Under the pieces are notes generated by a model. The model saw only the letters and a list, made by a program, of their open reading frames with translations, was not told where the DNA came from and ran no database searches. This document shows, piece by piece, positions 44,574 to 56,501 of a stretch of DNA of 64,000 nucleotides (positions are counted from its first letter, which is position 1; each line of letters begins with the position of its first letter). Origin of the DNA: Euryodendron excelsum (taxonomy: Eukaryota; Streptophyta; Magnoliopsida; Ericales; Pentaphylacaceae); assembly GCA_033060915.1 (NCBI GenBank), contig CM065387.1:27082501-27146500 (forward strand). Reading direction: 5' to 3'. The translations under genes and the position numbers were made by a program.

Positions 44574-45931
44574 TGCTTAGAGGATTAGGCCAATGTCATG
44601 TCTCTTCACCTTCACTCGTCTAGAGTTTTTGATTAATTGTCCAATTCTATCCACTCCAAATTTTCAAAGTCAAACTTTTTAAAGCCGTTTTCGAAAACAT
44701 GTTATAGCATGCATTTAATTACATTCAATCATTCTATCTTGCATTAAGTTTGTCATTCAAGTACTAACTTTTTGCAACTTTATTTTTATAGGTGGACCTT
44801 TGTTCACATTTTTATTTTATGTCATATTAACTACCATGTATGTCAAGAATGAATAGGATGGATGGGAGTTGTTAGGCCTTTTCCTCCATTTTTAAAAAAT
44901 TTCACACACACATTGCATCGTACACTTGTATCTGCATACTTGCATTCTTTACCTGGTTGCGTCCTTTTTAGTTAAAAGGGGGAACGGTATATTGGTTGTG
45001 GGCAGATGCTGTATCAATTTCTTAGCCTACGACCTCTTAATGGTTCACCCACTCGGATCACCAACCTATAATGGCACCACCTCGGGTAGTGGGCCTAGTT
45101 TTGAAGATTTGAGAATCGAGCCTTCTTAGAAAGCATTAGTAAACCCTCAACCTCATGCTCATGTAGAAACTATGCATAGTTGAACCTCTGTTGGATTTAA
45201 GACGCACACATCGATTTTAAAACCATGGAGGAAAGGGCAATTGCTTTACTTTTCTTTATTCTTGTCTATTCTTGTTGTTATAATGCTTGTATAACTACTC
45301 ATGCATACATGTTTAATTTAAAATTGTATTCTCTCGCTCTCTACTCTATGCATACATGTTCACGCATTCAATATTCCATGTCTAGACAAGAGTTCCAAAG
45401 TAACTCAAGTCACTGCATCTTCATGCATATGATCAACCTAAAGAGAGTGACACCAAGGTCGCTTTCCCTTGCATTAAACCTACTAAAACCCTAAGGGTTC
45501 CCACGTAACCCTAATGGCATGCATTTCAAGTCATTTTATAAGAGGGGCCCCAATCCCTCTATGTTCACAGAGATAGGGTTGCCAAGAAGACAAGGGGCAA
45601 TAAAACAACAAGGTCTCTCAATGATCTCCTTAAAATCAAACTCAAAGAAGGCAAATATAAAGACTCAAGAGTAGTTTATGATCTCAAATGTAAAAGGAGA
45701 TACATAGAAGTCCTAAGGAAAGTGTTCCCTTTACCCTTATTAAACTGTACTTCGATCTTCTAGTAGTTTAGACTCAAAGTTGAATGTATTCCTCCTCTTT
45801 TTGCAAATTAGTGAATGAATGAATATATATTCCCACTCGACGGTAAGGTATCTACATACAGGGGCAAACCCCCTATCTCCAAAAAGTGAGCCAAATGCAT
45901 CATATTTAGTCTCTCTCTCAATAAGGGACAC
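44574..45931 (+). other. Leader of element AC
   Basis: Collinear with 56502-57840: GGATTAGGCCAATGTCATGTC, GGGGAACGGTATATTGGTTGT, GGCACCACCTCGGGTAGTGG, AAGAGGGGCCCCAATCCCTC and CGGTAAGGT(A/G)TCTACAT. A 67-codon frame at 44926-45129 corresponds to a shifted frame in F and is not supported as a gene. Confidence 0.7.
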
Positions 45932-48249
45932 TAGTCGCGCCCCGTTTTTGGACACCAAGCCTTCTTGCCTGAGAACAAGCACCGTGCTCTCTCGTTAGAA
46001 TTCATCCTCCTATAAGAACGAATACGACGGGGTTTGAATTTTTAAAATAGAATTGATTAGGGCTTTTTGAAAAGGTCTTTAGAGTTGCCACCTAGCATAT
46101 TTAAAGATGTGTTAGGTCATCTACACCAAGCAAAACTCGAGGGTTAAACTTAGGTTTTGAAAAATATTTTTGAAAGATGTCCTCATGAGAGGGTTTTAGA
46201 AGGTAGGGTTGTTTGACAACCCTAAAAATGTTGGAAAGCCCTTTTAAAAATCGACTCCAATTTTGATCTTTGAAACAAAAATTCTTACGTTCGGTTACGT
46301 GTAGGGAAGATGTTCGAAAACTATCACCCTACCCTACCCTTGCGGTACCTATATATTTGTTCACCTTTTACTCACCTAATTATAACTCACCAGTTACCTA
46401 TGTTTAATGATATCCACTTAGAAAACATTCAAAAACAAAGTTTGAAGAAGAGTTTGAAAGATGGAATGAGTTTGAAAAATGGTTATGGAATTGAAATTTG
46501 AAAAGGGCTGTGACCGCACCCCATGAAGGGTTGCCTACGTACCTCCTTAAAGAGGATAAGGTCAGCAGTAGTTCGGACAAGAGTCCGAAAGAGTTGGAAT
46601 TTTGAAATGGGTTTGTATTTTAAGAAAGTTTGAGTTTAAAAATGTTTCCTTTCCAGGAAAGTTTGACTTTGAAAGATTTCCTTTTCAGGAATATTGGGTT
46701 TGATTTTGAAATGTTTCCTTTTCAGGAAGATTTGATTTAATTTTGAAATGTTTCCTTTTCAGGAAGATTTGATTTGATTTGAAAAGATTAGATTCGAAAA
46801 ATATTCGGTTTGAGAATTTTGAAAAGATTTTATTTCCTTTTTGGAAAAGATTTTTTTCCTTTTTGAAAAGATTTGATCTGTTTCCTTTTGGAAAGATTTG
46901 AAAGGATTTGAAAAGATTGGGAAAGGTTTTATTTCCTTTTTGAAAAAGATTTGATTTGCTTGAAAAATGTAAGTTTGGATAGTTTCCAAAATGGGAGGAA
47001 TAGATTTAGGGTTTCAATTTGGAAAGTTTGAAAAAGGAGTGATTTGAGGGATTTAAAATGGCATGTTTTGATTTGATTGATTTTAAAAAGGAAAGCTTGA
47101 AAAGGAAAGGTTTGATTGATTTGAAAATTGAGGATTTTAAGGATTTGAAAAAAGTATGATTTTAGTTTAAAAAAGGAAAGTTTCCGAGTTGGTGAAAACA
47201 GGATTTTCCTAAGGTTGGACTTCTAGGGTTTGACAAATGAAAGTTTTGTAAATGATTCAAAAATCGAGTCTTTTGAAAACATGTTTTAAGGTCCAAAACC
47301 CTAACTTGAATGTTAGACATCCAAATGAATATCGCACTTTGCCTAAAGCCATTCTAGCCATTAGAAGGCGAGAATCACTTTAGGCTCGTGACTAAAAAAA
47401 AAAAAACAACAAAGGCACAGGGCCAAAAATGTAGACCTTTTTAGGTCATTTTTTATGTCACACTTTTCTTGAAACAACCCTAATCATGAAAACATTTGGA
47501 TTATTCTGAGACCGTATTTTCGAAAAGAAACAAATGTAGACTAACGGGAGCCATTTAAAATGTTACACTTTTCTAAAAAAACCTTAACCATGAGAAGGTT
47601 AAGATCAACCTAGAATGGTGGTTTTGAGAAAATAATTTTGAAAATGATTTTAGGGGATAAAGAGATGGCAATAATGCAAATGCATGACAACGATAGTAAT
47701 GGCATGAAACATATACACCTAGGTATCACCACATCGCAAGAGGGCCCTAAGGCCATGTCATGAAATAAGTGAGGGCAAAGAAAAGAGTCCCAATTGGTAA
47801 TCTCCTCGCACTCACTCTCGACATGGACTTAACGTCTTCTTGTTCCAAGCATGCAAGACAGGGGGGGATTAGAGATAGGGTTTTGAAAAAGAGAAGAACC
47901 TAAGTGGGTTCGGAGGGAGAAGAGAGAGTAGGGGAGTACAGAAAGGTAAACTAGAGATTACCTTGTCTAGTTTTTTCTTTCTTTGATGGAGGCCTGGGCT
48001 TTGGGCTTTGGAAGGCTTCGGGAGCTTCTGGGCAGTGGGGCGGACCTTCGGTGGAGCTCGGAGGCTAAAGCTTTGGACTAGGGCTCAGTCGGCAGGGCTT
48101 TGAGAGAGGGAGAGAGGGCTCTGGGAGCTGTCTGAAGAGAGAGGGAGAATTTCTAGGTAATTGTTTTGACCCAAAACAGTTGGGGTGGGGGGGGGGGGGG
48201 AGTCTGTATTTATAGTGGAAAAGTAGGGGACTGGAGTGGCACAAAACTT
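45932..48249 (-). mobile_element. Minus-strand Ogre-like LTR E0, 3' part
   Basis: Plus strand starts (T)AGTCGCGCCCCG, the complement of a GCGCGAC(T) LTR end, and reads the LTR backwards: GGTTGCCTACGTACC at 46529, the long G-rich (C-poor) mirror of the G-poor tract, a donor-like ACAAGGTAATC (minus) near 47960, and TATTTATA at 48207-48214. It stops at the start of E; the LTR 5' part should lie beyond E and F. Confidence 0.75.
48183..48201 (-). repeat. G run in E0 next to the LTR TATA box
   Basis: GGGGT followed by 14 G on the plus strand, so a C run just downstream of the TATA box in the LTR sense strand. Confidence 0.9.
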
Positions 48250-51200
48250 TGTCGCGCTTAGATTTTTCGCACACGAGGAATACACACACAAGTAGGAAAA
48301 ATGCTGTACTCTCTCGTTAGAACTCACCCTCCTAGAAGAATGAGTGCGACTAGGTTTGAATTGAAAAATTGGTTTGAATAAAGGGCTTTTGAAAAAAGAT
48401 TCGGAGTCGCCACCTAACTTGATTAAGGTGAGTTAGGTTACCTAAAAACTAAGAATAATCCGAAGACTACACTTGAGGTTCTAGAAAACGATTTTGAAAA
48501 TATCTCCTCAAGAGAGGGTTTTTAAGAAAAACAGATTGTTTGGCAACCTTTGGAAAACATTTAACCTTTTTTTTTTTGAAAATAACTCCTTTTGGTCTTT
48601 GAAATTGGTGATCCTAGGTTCGGAGATTGGTTACGTGTAGGGAAGACGCACTAAGCCATCACCCTACCCTGCCCTTTCGGTACCTACATGTCAATCTACT
48701 CTAGATTCACCTATGAGAATCTTTAACCAATATATGTTCAATCCTAACCATTTTGAAAAAGAATGCTTTAAAAGACATGATACATGAGATGCAAGTGCAA
48801 GATAAGAGAGAGTTAGAGAATAGATTTGGAAATAGATTTGAAAAGAATGATTTGATTTGGTTTTGGAAGAGATTTGAAAAGATAGAATTGAAATTGGAAA
48901 GTTTGAGAAATTAGAAATAGAGGTTTGGAAATAGAAATTTGAAATTGGAAGTTTGAAAATAGATTGGAGATTTGAAAAGATTGTAGAATGGAAGAATTTG
49001 AAATTTGAAAGAAGTTGTGACCGCACCTATGAAGGTTGCCTACATATCCTTTTGAAGGAATAAGGTCAGTCGTAGTTCAGACAAGAGTCCGATTAAAAAG
49101 AGATTGATTTGGAAGAAAGAGATTGAATTGGAAAGAGGATTTGATTTTAAACTTAGAATAGAAGATGGGAGATTAGAATTGTTTTGGAAAGATTGAGGTT
49201 TAGGAAACCTAGACTTAAGAAAGATGAGACTTAGGAAAGACTTGAAAGTTTAAGAAAGATTGGATTTAGGAAATGTTCGAATTAGGAAAAGTTCAATATA
49301 GCAAAGTTTTGAATTTGGAAAGTTTCATTTTAGGAAAGTTTCGAATTAAGAAAGTTTTAAATTAGGAAAGTGTCAAAATAGGAAAGTTTTGAATTAATAA
49401 AGTTTCAACTTATGAAAGTTTTGAAAGAGGAAAGGTTTTGAAAATAAGAAAGTTTTGAAAATAAGAAAGTTTCGAATTTGGAAAGATTTGAAATTTGAAA
49501 AGTTTAGGATTTAGAAAGTTTTAGAGTTTTAAAAAATCTTGAGATTAGGAAAGGTTTGAGTTTAGGAAATGTTTGAAAACTTAGATTTGGAAAGTTAAGA
49601 TTTGGAAATGGATAGAGTTAGGAAAAGGGTTGAATTAGGAAAGAATTGAAAGCTTACGCTTAAGGAAAGATTTGAAAGTTGAGTTTTAAAATTTAGGAAA
49701 GATTTTTATGTTCAAGTTTTGAAAACTTAAGATTTAGGAAAGTGGAAGATTAGGAAGGAATTGAATTAGGAAATATGTAGAAGTTGAGTTTTAAAAGATT
49801 TGGATTAGGAATGGATTGGGTTTTGTTTCTAAAAGGGGGAGTTTGATTTGTTTCCAAAAATGGAGGATAGGATCTAGTTTCCTAAACGGGAAGATTTGAC
49901 TTGGTGTCCTAATGGGATTTGTTTTTGACAAAGATTTGGAAAGGGGAAGTTTTAGAAACCCTAAATTTGGAAGGCTATAGTTTTGATGTAGAAAATAGGT
50001 TTTGGAAATATGTATAGTTTGGATGTAGAAACAAGAGGTTTTGGAAACTTAGGTTTTAAGGCAAGTTTTAAAAATCATGTTTTTGGAAAGAAAATTAAGG
50101 TTTCCTAATTTTGAGTTCTAGAGCTTGACTTGGGCTCTAAGTAAAGAGGATTTTTGAAAAGTGCATTTTTGAAAACGAAGGTTTTCTAAAAGGGAATCCT
50201 AGGGAGGAGTTTTTGGAAAGTGAATTTGAAGATAGAGTTTTTGGAAAAAGATTTTAAAGAGAAGGAGTTTTTGGAAAGTGTGTTTTTGGACACGAAGATT
50301 TTAGAAGGAAAATCCTAGAGGGGAATTTCTAGAAGGAAGATTTTGGGAAGAGAGTTTTTAGAAAGATTTTTAGGGAGAGTTTTTGGAAAGCGGATTTTGG
50401 GGAGAGCATTTTGGAAAGGAGTTGAAAAAGGAGGTTTTGAAAAATAGATTTTTGGAAAGAGTTTTTAGAAAACAATTTTGGAAAGAGGAGCTCTTTGGAA
50501 AACATGTTGGAAAAGAGATTTTTAGGAGGGGGGATTTGGAAAGAGAGTTTTTAGAAGATATAAAAACATCTCACTTTCCTAAAGCGATTCTAGCCATAGG
50601 AAGGCTAGAACCACTTTAAGAAAGTGGTTTTGAAAACAATAAAGGTTGAAAATATGGACCATGTTGGTCACTTTAAATGTAACACTTTCCTAAAGCAACC
50701 CTAGCCATGAAAAAGCTAGAATCACCCTAGGATTGTGATTTTAAAAACACATTTTGAAAAAGAGATTTTGATGCAATTTTGGAAACAAGTTTGAAAACAA
50801 TTTTGAAAACGAGTTTGAAAACGATTTTTGAAAGATGCATGATCATGATATGCACAATGCAATTTTGGGGTCATGAACATACAAGTTAAGGCTTCACCAC
50901 ATAATCAAGGGGGCCGGACCCACGTGGTCTCCAGTTAACCTAAAGAAAAGCCCTCGACACGGTGACCTTCCGATAGTCTAATCCTACACATGGACCGGGA
51001 GCCCCATTGTTTCAAGCATGCAAAGAAAGGGGGGGAAAGAGATGGGGGATTAAAATAGAGAAAACCCAAGTGGGTTAGGAGAGAGAAGAGAGAAGGGGAA
51101 AGTGTAAAAATTTAAATAGGGAGCCTACCGTATGTCTTCTTATTTTGCGTGCCTTGCTTGTCTTCGGTCTTGATCTTCGTCTTCAATCTTCAAGAGTCGT

Positions 51201-51596
51201 CTTCAACCTTTAAACTTCAGATTATAGCTCTTCAAGTCTTCGAAGGAGGGTTGAAGGCTAGTGTATAAGTGTATAGAGGTGTGTATGAGATTATAGAAGG
51301 CTAGGGTTTAGTGTATGGTGGCTAGGGTTTGGAAAACCTAAGGGAGCTAGGGTTTCTGAAGTGTTCGAGCTCTGTATATCGAAATATATGATTTTTAGAA
51401 TGAGTTTGCGGACCTCCTTCACGTAAGAAGAGGCTCTGTATTTATAGAGGTTAGACCAACCTGGCGCCTATTGCAGTAGCGCCAGGGTAAAATTGCTCTT
51501 GGCGCCACTACTAGTAGCGCCAGCCAGTTAGGAAAGTATTTAGGTCGACAAGTAACGTATCTTTGACTAGATTTGGGCACCTGTACTAGTGACTAC
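48250..51596 (-). mobile_element. Minus-strand Ogre-like LTR E, 3' part
   Basis: Begins TGTCGCGCTTAG (complement of an LTR end) and reads backwards through GGAGTCGCCA (48403), GGTTGCCTACATATCC (49035), the G-rich tract, a donor-like site (CATACGGTAGGC on the minus strand, near 51125), TATTTATA (51439-51446) and palindromic modules (about 51470-51525). It ends at GTAGTCACTAGTAC where F begins. In LTR D that point is ~1.97 kb from the LTR start, so about 2 kb are missing here. Confidence 0.8.
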
Positions 51597-51799
51597 TGTA
51601 AGCACCCCATTTTTGACCGCTCGGCAGTCTACACTTCGTCCAGACATGTTTTCCAGTCATTGTGGGCATATTCCAATCGAAACCAATTCTCTAGGTCCAA
51701 ATTCCGTCTTTCCATCGCTTCACGGGCCTGTCAGGCCCAAATAGAAGCAAAATGACCAAAATGCCCTTAGGGGCATTGTCCTTTCCTTTCCGATTCCAA

Positions 51800-52075
51800 T
51801 CCCACTCTCGAGACAGTTTATTCCTCGAGACGGTTCCAATCCAGGCATGTCTCTTTGGAGACGATAAGTCCCCTTTCCAATCATTCTCTCGAGATAATTT
51901 ATTCCTCGAGACGGTTCCAACTCAGGCACGTCTCCTCGGAGACGGTATGACCCCTTTCCAATCCCTCTCTCGAGACAGTTTATTCCTCGAGACGGTTCCA
52001 ATCCAGGCGCATCTCTTCGGAGACGGTAAGACCCCTTTCCAATCCCTCTCTCGAGACAGTTTATTCCTCTAGACG
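51800..52075 (+). repeat. 81-bp tandem repeat in LTR F, about three units
   Basis: GACGGTTCCAA at 51829, 51910 and 51991, exact 81-bp steps, with CTCGAGACAGTTTATTCCTC in each unit. It corresponds in position and motif to the dimeric repeat of LTR D. Confidence 0.85.
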
Positions 52076-53032
52076 GTCCGAGTAGCGAAACTACTCACAA
52101 AACCGTTAGAGTAGCGGAAATACTCACAAGTAGGTCGATATAGGGAATTGCCAACAAACCCCTGTGTCACGACGACCGCCGTTGGATTGGTGGAAACACT
52201 CAAAACCTAGGTCAACACCAGTGTCTATTAGCCCACTTCGGTGAAAAATGACCAAACTGTCCTTTGGACCTTTTCCGAGACTTTTTGGTCAAGATGACCA
52301 TTTTGCCCCTAGGCATCCGAACGCCCCGGGAACCACACCGGCTCTGGGTATCAAACCGGTAATGTCCCGAGAATATTTTTTATAGTATTCTCAACCTTCC
52401 TTTACCTTTCCGGATCATTCCGAGTCAGTTCTGGCCAACCTGGTACAAAATGACCGTTTTGCCCCTGGAGGGCCGGTCTCCTTTTCCAACCACACCGGCT
52501 CTGGGTATCAAACCAGTAACCTCCTAAGACTACTTTTTATAGTATTCTCAACCTCCTTTTACCTTTCCGGATCATTCCAAGTCAGTTCCGGCCAACCCGG
52601 TGGGAAATGACCGTTTTACCCCTGGTGGGCCGGTCTCCTTTTCCGACCACGCCGGCTCTGGGAATCAAACCGGCAACCTCTGGGAACATTCTAAATAATG
52701 TTTCCAGATCCCAAGTCTTCTTTCGGGATAGCCCGAGTTTGTCTAGGCAGTTTCCCGGTTCGATTGACCGTTTTGCCCCTAAAGGCCTGGTCAACCTTTC
52801 CGACACATCTTATCCTCACTTTTCAAGTCAAATACCTCAAGGATACTATTTTAAGTGTTCCTATTCCTTTCCGGCCTTCCAGGTCATTCCCGGCTCCTTA
52901 AAATCATTCCCGGACTTTCTGGAGTCACTCCTAGTGAAGCCAGGCTAAAAATTGCATGGAAGTCACTAGTACAGGCGCCCAAATCTAGTCAAACATACGT
53001 TGCTTACAGACCTTAAACATTTCCTAATTGGC

Positions 53033-53132
53033 TGGCGCCACTACTAGTGGCGCCAAGCCAAAAAATGGCCTAGCGCCACTCCTAATGGCGCCAGTGTAAA
53101 ATTTGGCATGGCACCACTGCAACAAGCGCCAG
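53033..53132 (+). promoter_or_regulatory. Palindromic modules upstream of TATA in LTR F
   Basis: First module 53033-53055: perfect 11-bp arms TGGCGCCACTA and TAGTGGCGCCA around one C. Two decayed modules follow near 53071 and 53109, with spacers AGCCAAAAAATGGCC and GTGTAAAATTTGGCA. Confidence 0.85.
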
Positions 53133-53146
53133 TGTTATCCAACCTC

Positions 53147-53156
53147 TATAAATATA
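53147..53156 (+). promoter_or_regulatory. TATA box of LTR F
   Basis: TATAAATATA, 14-15 bp after the last module. Transcription would start near 53180. Confidence 0.75.
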
Positions 53157-53456
53157 GAGCCTCATTCAATGTGAAAGGGGTCCGCAAACTCAACCTAAAA
53201 ATCATATATTTCGATATACAGAGCTCGAGCACTCCTTAAACCCTAGCCACCTTAGGTTTGCTAAACCTTAGCCACTATACACTAAACCCTAGCCTCCTAT
53301 ACATCCCCATACACTCATACACTAGCCTTTAACCATCTTTTGAAGACTTGAAGAGCTGCAATCCAAAGCTTGAAGGCAACTCTTGAAGATTGAAGACGAA
53401 GATCAAGACAAAGATCGAAGATTGAAGACAAGCAAGGCGCGCAAAATAAATAAGAC

Positions 53457-53467
53457 ATACGGTAGGC
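53457..53467 (+). promoter_or_regulatory. Splice-donor-like site in LTR F
   Basis: CATACG|GTAGGC at the end of a GA-rich stretch (53335-53460). U-rich, G-poor sequence of intron-like composition follows. Confidence 0.55.
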
Positions 53468-56292
53468 TTTCTATTTAAATTTTTGCACTTCCCCCCTCTC
53501 TCTTCTCTCTCCTAACCCACTTGGGTTTTCTCTATTTTAATCCCCCATCTCTTTCCCCCTCCCTTTCTCTGCATGCTTGAAACAAGGGGATTCCTGGTCC
53601 ATGTGTAGGATTGGGCTATTGGAGAGTCACCGTGTCGGGGGCTTTCTTCTAGTCTAACCAGAGACCACGTGGGTCCGGCCCCCTAGATTATGTGGTGAAG
53701 CCTTAGCCTTGTATGTTCACGATCCCAAATTGCATTGTGCATATCATAGTTTTGCATCTTCCAAAATTTGTTTTCAAATTCGTTTTCAAAATCGTTTTCA
53801 AACTTGTTTTCAAAATTGCATTAAAATCTCTTTTTCAAAAACTTGTTTTCAAAATCACAATTCTAGGGTGATTCTAACCTTTCCATGGCTAGGGTTTTAC
53901 ATTAAAAGTGACCTTTTGGGCCTATATTTTCAAATCTTATTGTTTTCTAAAATCATTTTCTTAAAGTGGTTCTACCCTTCTTGTGGCTAAAATCGCTTTA
54001 GGGAAGTGAGACGTTTTCATATCTTTCAAATACTTTCTTTTCAAATCTTTTCCTAAAAATCTCTTTTTCAACATACTTTTCAAAAACTCCCTTCCAAAAT
54101 CTGTTTTTCAAAACTCCCTTTTTCAACTCCTTTTCAAAATCCTCTCCCCAAAATCCACTTTCTAAAAACGTTCTCCAAAAATCTTTCCAAAAACTCTCTT
54201 CAACAATCTTCAACCAAAAACCTTCCTAGAAGAACTCTCTCCAAAAATCTTTCCAAAAACTTTCTTTCCAAAATCTTCCTTCTAGAAATTCCTCTCTAGG
54301 ATTTCCTTCCAAAACCTTCGTTTCCAAAAACACACTTTCCAAAAACTCCTTTTCTTTAAAAATCTCTTTCCAAAAACTATCCTTTCCAAAAATTCTTCCC
54401 TCTAGAAACTCCTCTTTAGGATTTCCTTCCAAAATCTTTGTTGCTACAAACGCACTTTCCAAAATCTCTTTCCTTAGAGCCCAAGTCAAGCCCTAGGGCT
54501 AACCATTAGGAAATCCTAATTTTCTTTCCAAAAACATGATTTTCAAACTTTGCCCCAAACCTAGGTTTCCAAAACCTCTTGTTTTCACATCCAAACTATA
54601 CATGTTTCCAAAACCTAATTTCTACGTCGAAACTATAATCTTTCAAAACTAGGGTTTCTAGAATCTCCTTTTCCAAATCCTTGCCAAATCCTATCTTCCC
54701 TTTAGGAAACCGAATCAAATTTTCCCGTTTAAGAAACTAGATCCCGTCCTCCGTTTTTGGAAACAAAATCAAACCTTCTCTTTTAGAAACAAAATCCAAT
54801 CCCTTCCAAATCCAAATCTTTCCTAATTCAAATCCTTCCTAATCCTCCATTTTCCTAAATCTTAAGTTTCCAAAACTTAAACATAAAAATCTTTCCTAAT
54901 TCAACCCTTTCCTAATCTTACCCCTTTTCCAAATCTCAACTTTCCAAATCTAAATTTTCAAACTTTTTCTAAACTCAAACCTTTCCTAATCTCAAATTTT
55001 CTAAAACCCTAAAACTTTCTAAATCTTAAACTTTCTAAATTTCAAATCTTTCTAAATTCTAAACTTTCCAAAACTTCAAAATCTTTTCAAATTTAAAACT
55101 TTTCTAAGTTCAAAACTTTCTTAATTCAAGACTTTCTTAAGTTGAAACTTTTCTTAATTCAAACATTTCCTAATTCGAAATATTTCCTAATTTCAAAACT
55201 TCCCTATTTCAAAGCTTTCCAATTTTCAAAACTTTCCAATTTTCAAACTTTCTTAAATTCCAAACTTTCCTAATTTCAAAATTTTCCAAAAATGAAACTT
55301 TCCTAATTCGGAACTTTCCTAAATCGGACATTTCCGAATTCGAACCTTTCCTAAATCCAATCTTTCCAAATCTTCCAAGTCCAACACTCGAGTGAAATCT
55401 TTCCAAATCTCAAGTCTTTCCTAGGTCTCGTATCTTTCCTAAGTCTAGGTTTCCTAAACCTCCATCTTTTCAAAACCAAGTCTTTCCAAAATCAATCTTT
55501 CCAAAGCAAGTCCAATCTTCTCAATTTCAATTTCCAATCTCCTCTTCTAATCTTAAATCAAATCCAATTTTCAATTCAATCTCTTTCTTCCAATCCAATT
55601 TCTCTCTTCAAATCAATCTCTTTTTAATCGGACTCCAGTCCGAACTACGACTGACCTGATTCCCCTAAAGGGATACGTAGGCAACCTTCATAGGTGCGGT
55701 CATAATACTTTTCACACTTTCAATTCCACCCTCATGGGTGCGGTTTCCAAAATCTTTTCAAATCTCAAATTCCAATCTACTTTCAAACTTCCAATTTCAA
55801 ATTTCTATTTCCAAATTTTCAAACTTTCCAATTTCAATTCCATCTCTTCAAATCGATTTTCAAATTAAATTAATTTCAAATCAATCTCTTTCCAAATCTA
55901 TTTTTCAATTCTCTTTTATTGCACTTGCATGTCATGCATCATGTTAGTTTCTTTTTAAACATTGTTTTTCTAAAAATTGATAGGATTGAACATTTGTTAA
56001 TTAAGGACTCTCATATGTGAATCTAGGGTAGATTGACAAGTAGGTACCGAAAGGGCGGGGTAGGATGATAGCTTAGTGCATCTTCCCTACACATAACCAA
56101 CCTCTGAACCTAGATCACTGATTTCAAAGACCAAAAGGAGTTATTTTTCTAAAAAGGGCTAAATGTTTTCCAAAGGTTGCCAAACAACCCGTTTTCCTAA
56201 AAAAAACCCTCTCTTGAGGTGGTATTTTCAAAAATCGTTTTTTTTTAAAAAACCCTAAGTGTAGTCTTCGGATTATTCTTAGTTTTTAGGTG

Positions 56293-56328
56293 ACCTAACT
56301 CACCTTAATCAAGTTAGGTGGCGACTCC
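56293..56328 (+). promoter_or_regulatory. Hairpin with internal primer-site copy near the LTR F 3' end
   Basis: ACCTAACT (56293-56300) pairs with AGTTAGGT (56312-56319). TGGCGACTCC (56319-56328) is identical to the first ten bases of the primer site at 56484. Equivalents: 44005-44014 (D), 44394-44403 (AC, one change), 48403-48412 (E, complement), 34452-34461 (B, one change). Confidence 0.8.
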
Positions 56329-56483
56329 GAATCTTTTTCTAAAAGCCCTTATTTCAAATTAATTTTTCAATTCAAACCTAGTTGCACTCATTCTTCTAGG
56401 AGGGTGAGTTATAATGAGAGAGTACAGCATTTTTCCCGCTTGTGTGAGTAATCCTCGAGTGCGAAAAATCTGGGCGCGACAGT

Positions 56484-56501
56484 TGGCGACTCCACTGGGG
56501 A
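56484..56501 (+). promoter_or_regulatory. Primer binding site of element F
   Basis: TGGCGACTCCACTGGGGA starts two bases after the LTR. From memory this type (TGGCGACTCCGCTGGGGA) is assigned to a tRNA-Arg in Ogre elements; the tRNA itself was not checked. Confidence 0.75.

Larger units (their letters stand above)
26134..45931 (+). mobile_element. Outer Tat/Ogre-like Ty3 element AC (heavily interrupted)
   Basis: One LTR in three collinear pieces (26134-27490, 35738-38653, 44165-44553), then a primer site and leader to 45931. Removing the insertions gives an LTR of about 4.65 kb with the same block order as LTRs D and F. The leader matches that of element F (56482-57840) until a minus-strand LTR breaks it. 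Any gag or pol would lie right of the window. Confidence 0.75.
51597..56481 (+). repeat. 5' LTR of element F, 4,885 bp
   Basis: TGTAAGCACCCCATTTTTGAC to GGGCGCGACA, directly followed by the primer site. Same block order as LTR D: 81-bp repeats, GACCGTTTTGCCCCT blocks, palindromic modules, TATA, GA-rich stretch with donor-like site, G-poor tract, GATACGTAGGCAACC (55672), and a terminal hairpin with a primer-site copy. Confidence 0.9.

Noticed and set aside
48065..48327. Two overlapping Pro/Ser-rich minus-strand frames
   Set aside because: They cross the boundary between two LTRs (E0/E) and a G run, so they cannot be one gene.
51752..52072. 106-codon frame with internal amino-acid repeats
   Set aside because: The repeats follow from the 81-bp DNA repeat (a multiple of three) in LTR F; no start context or homologue.
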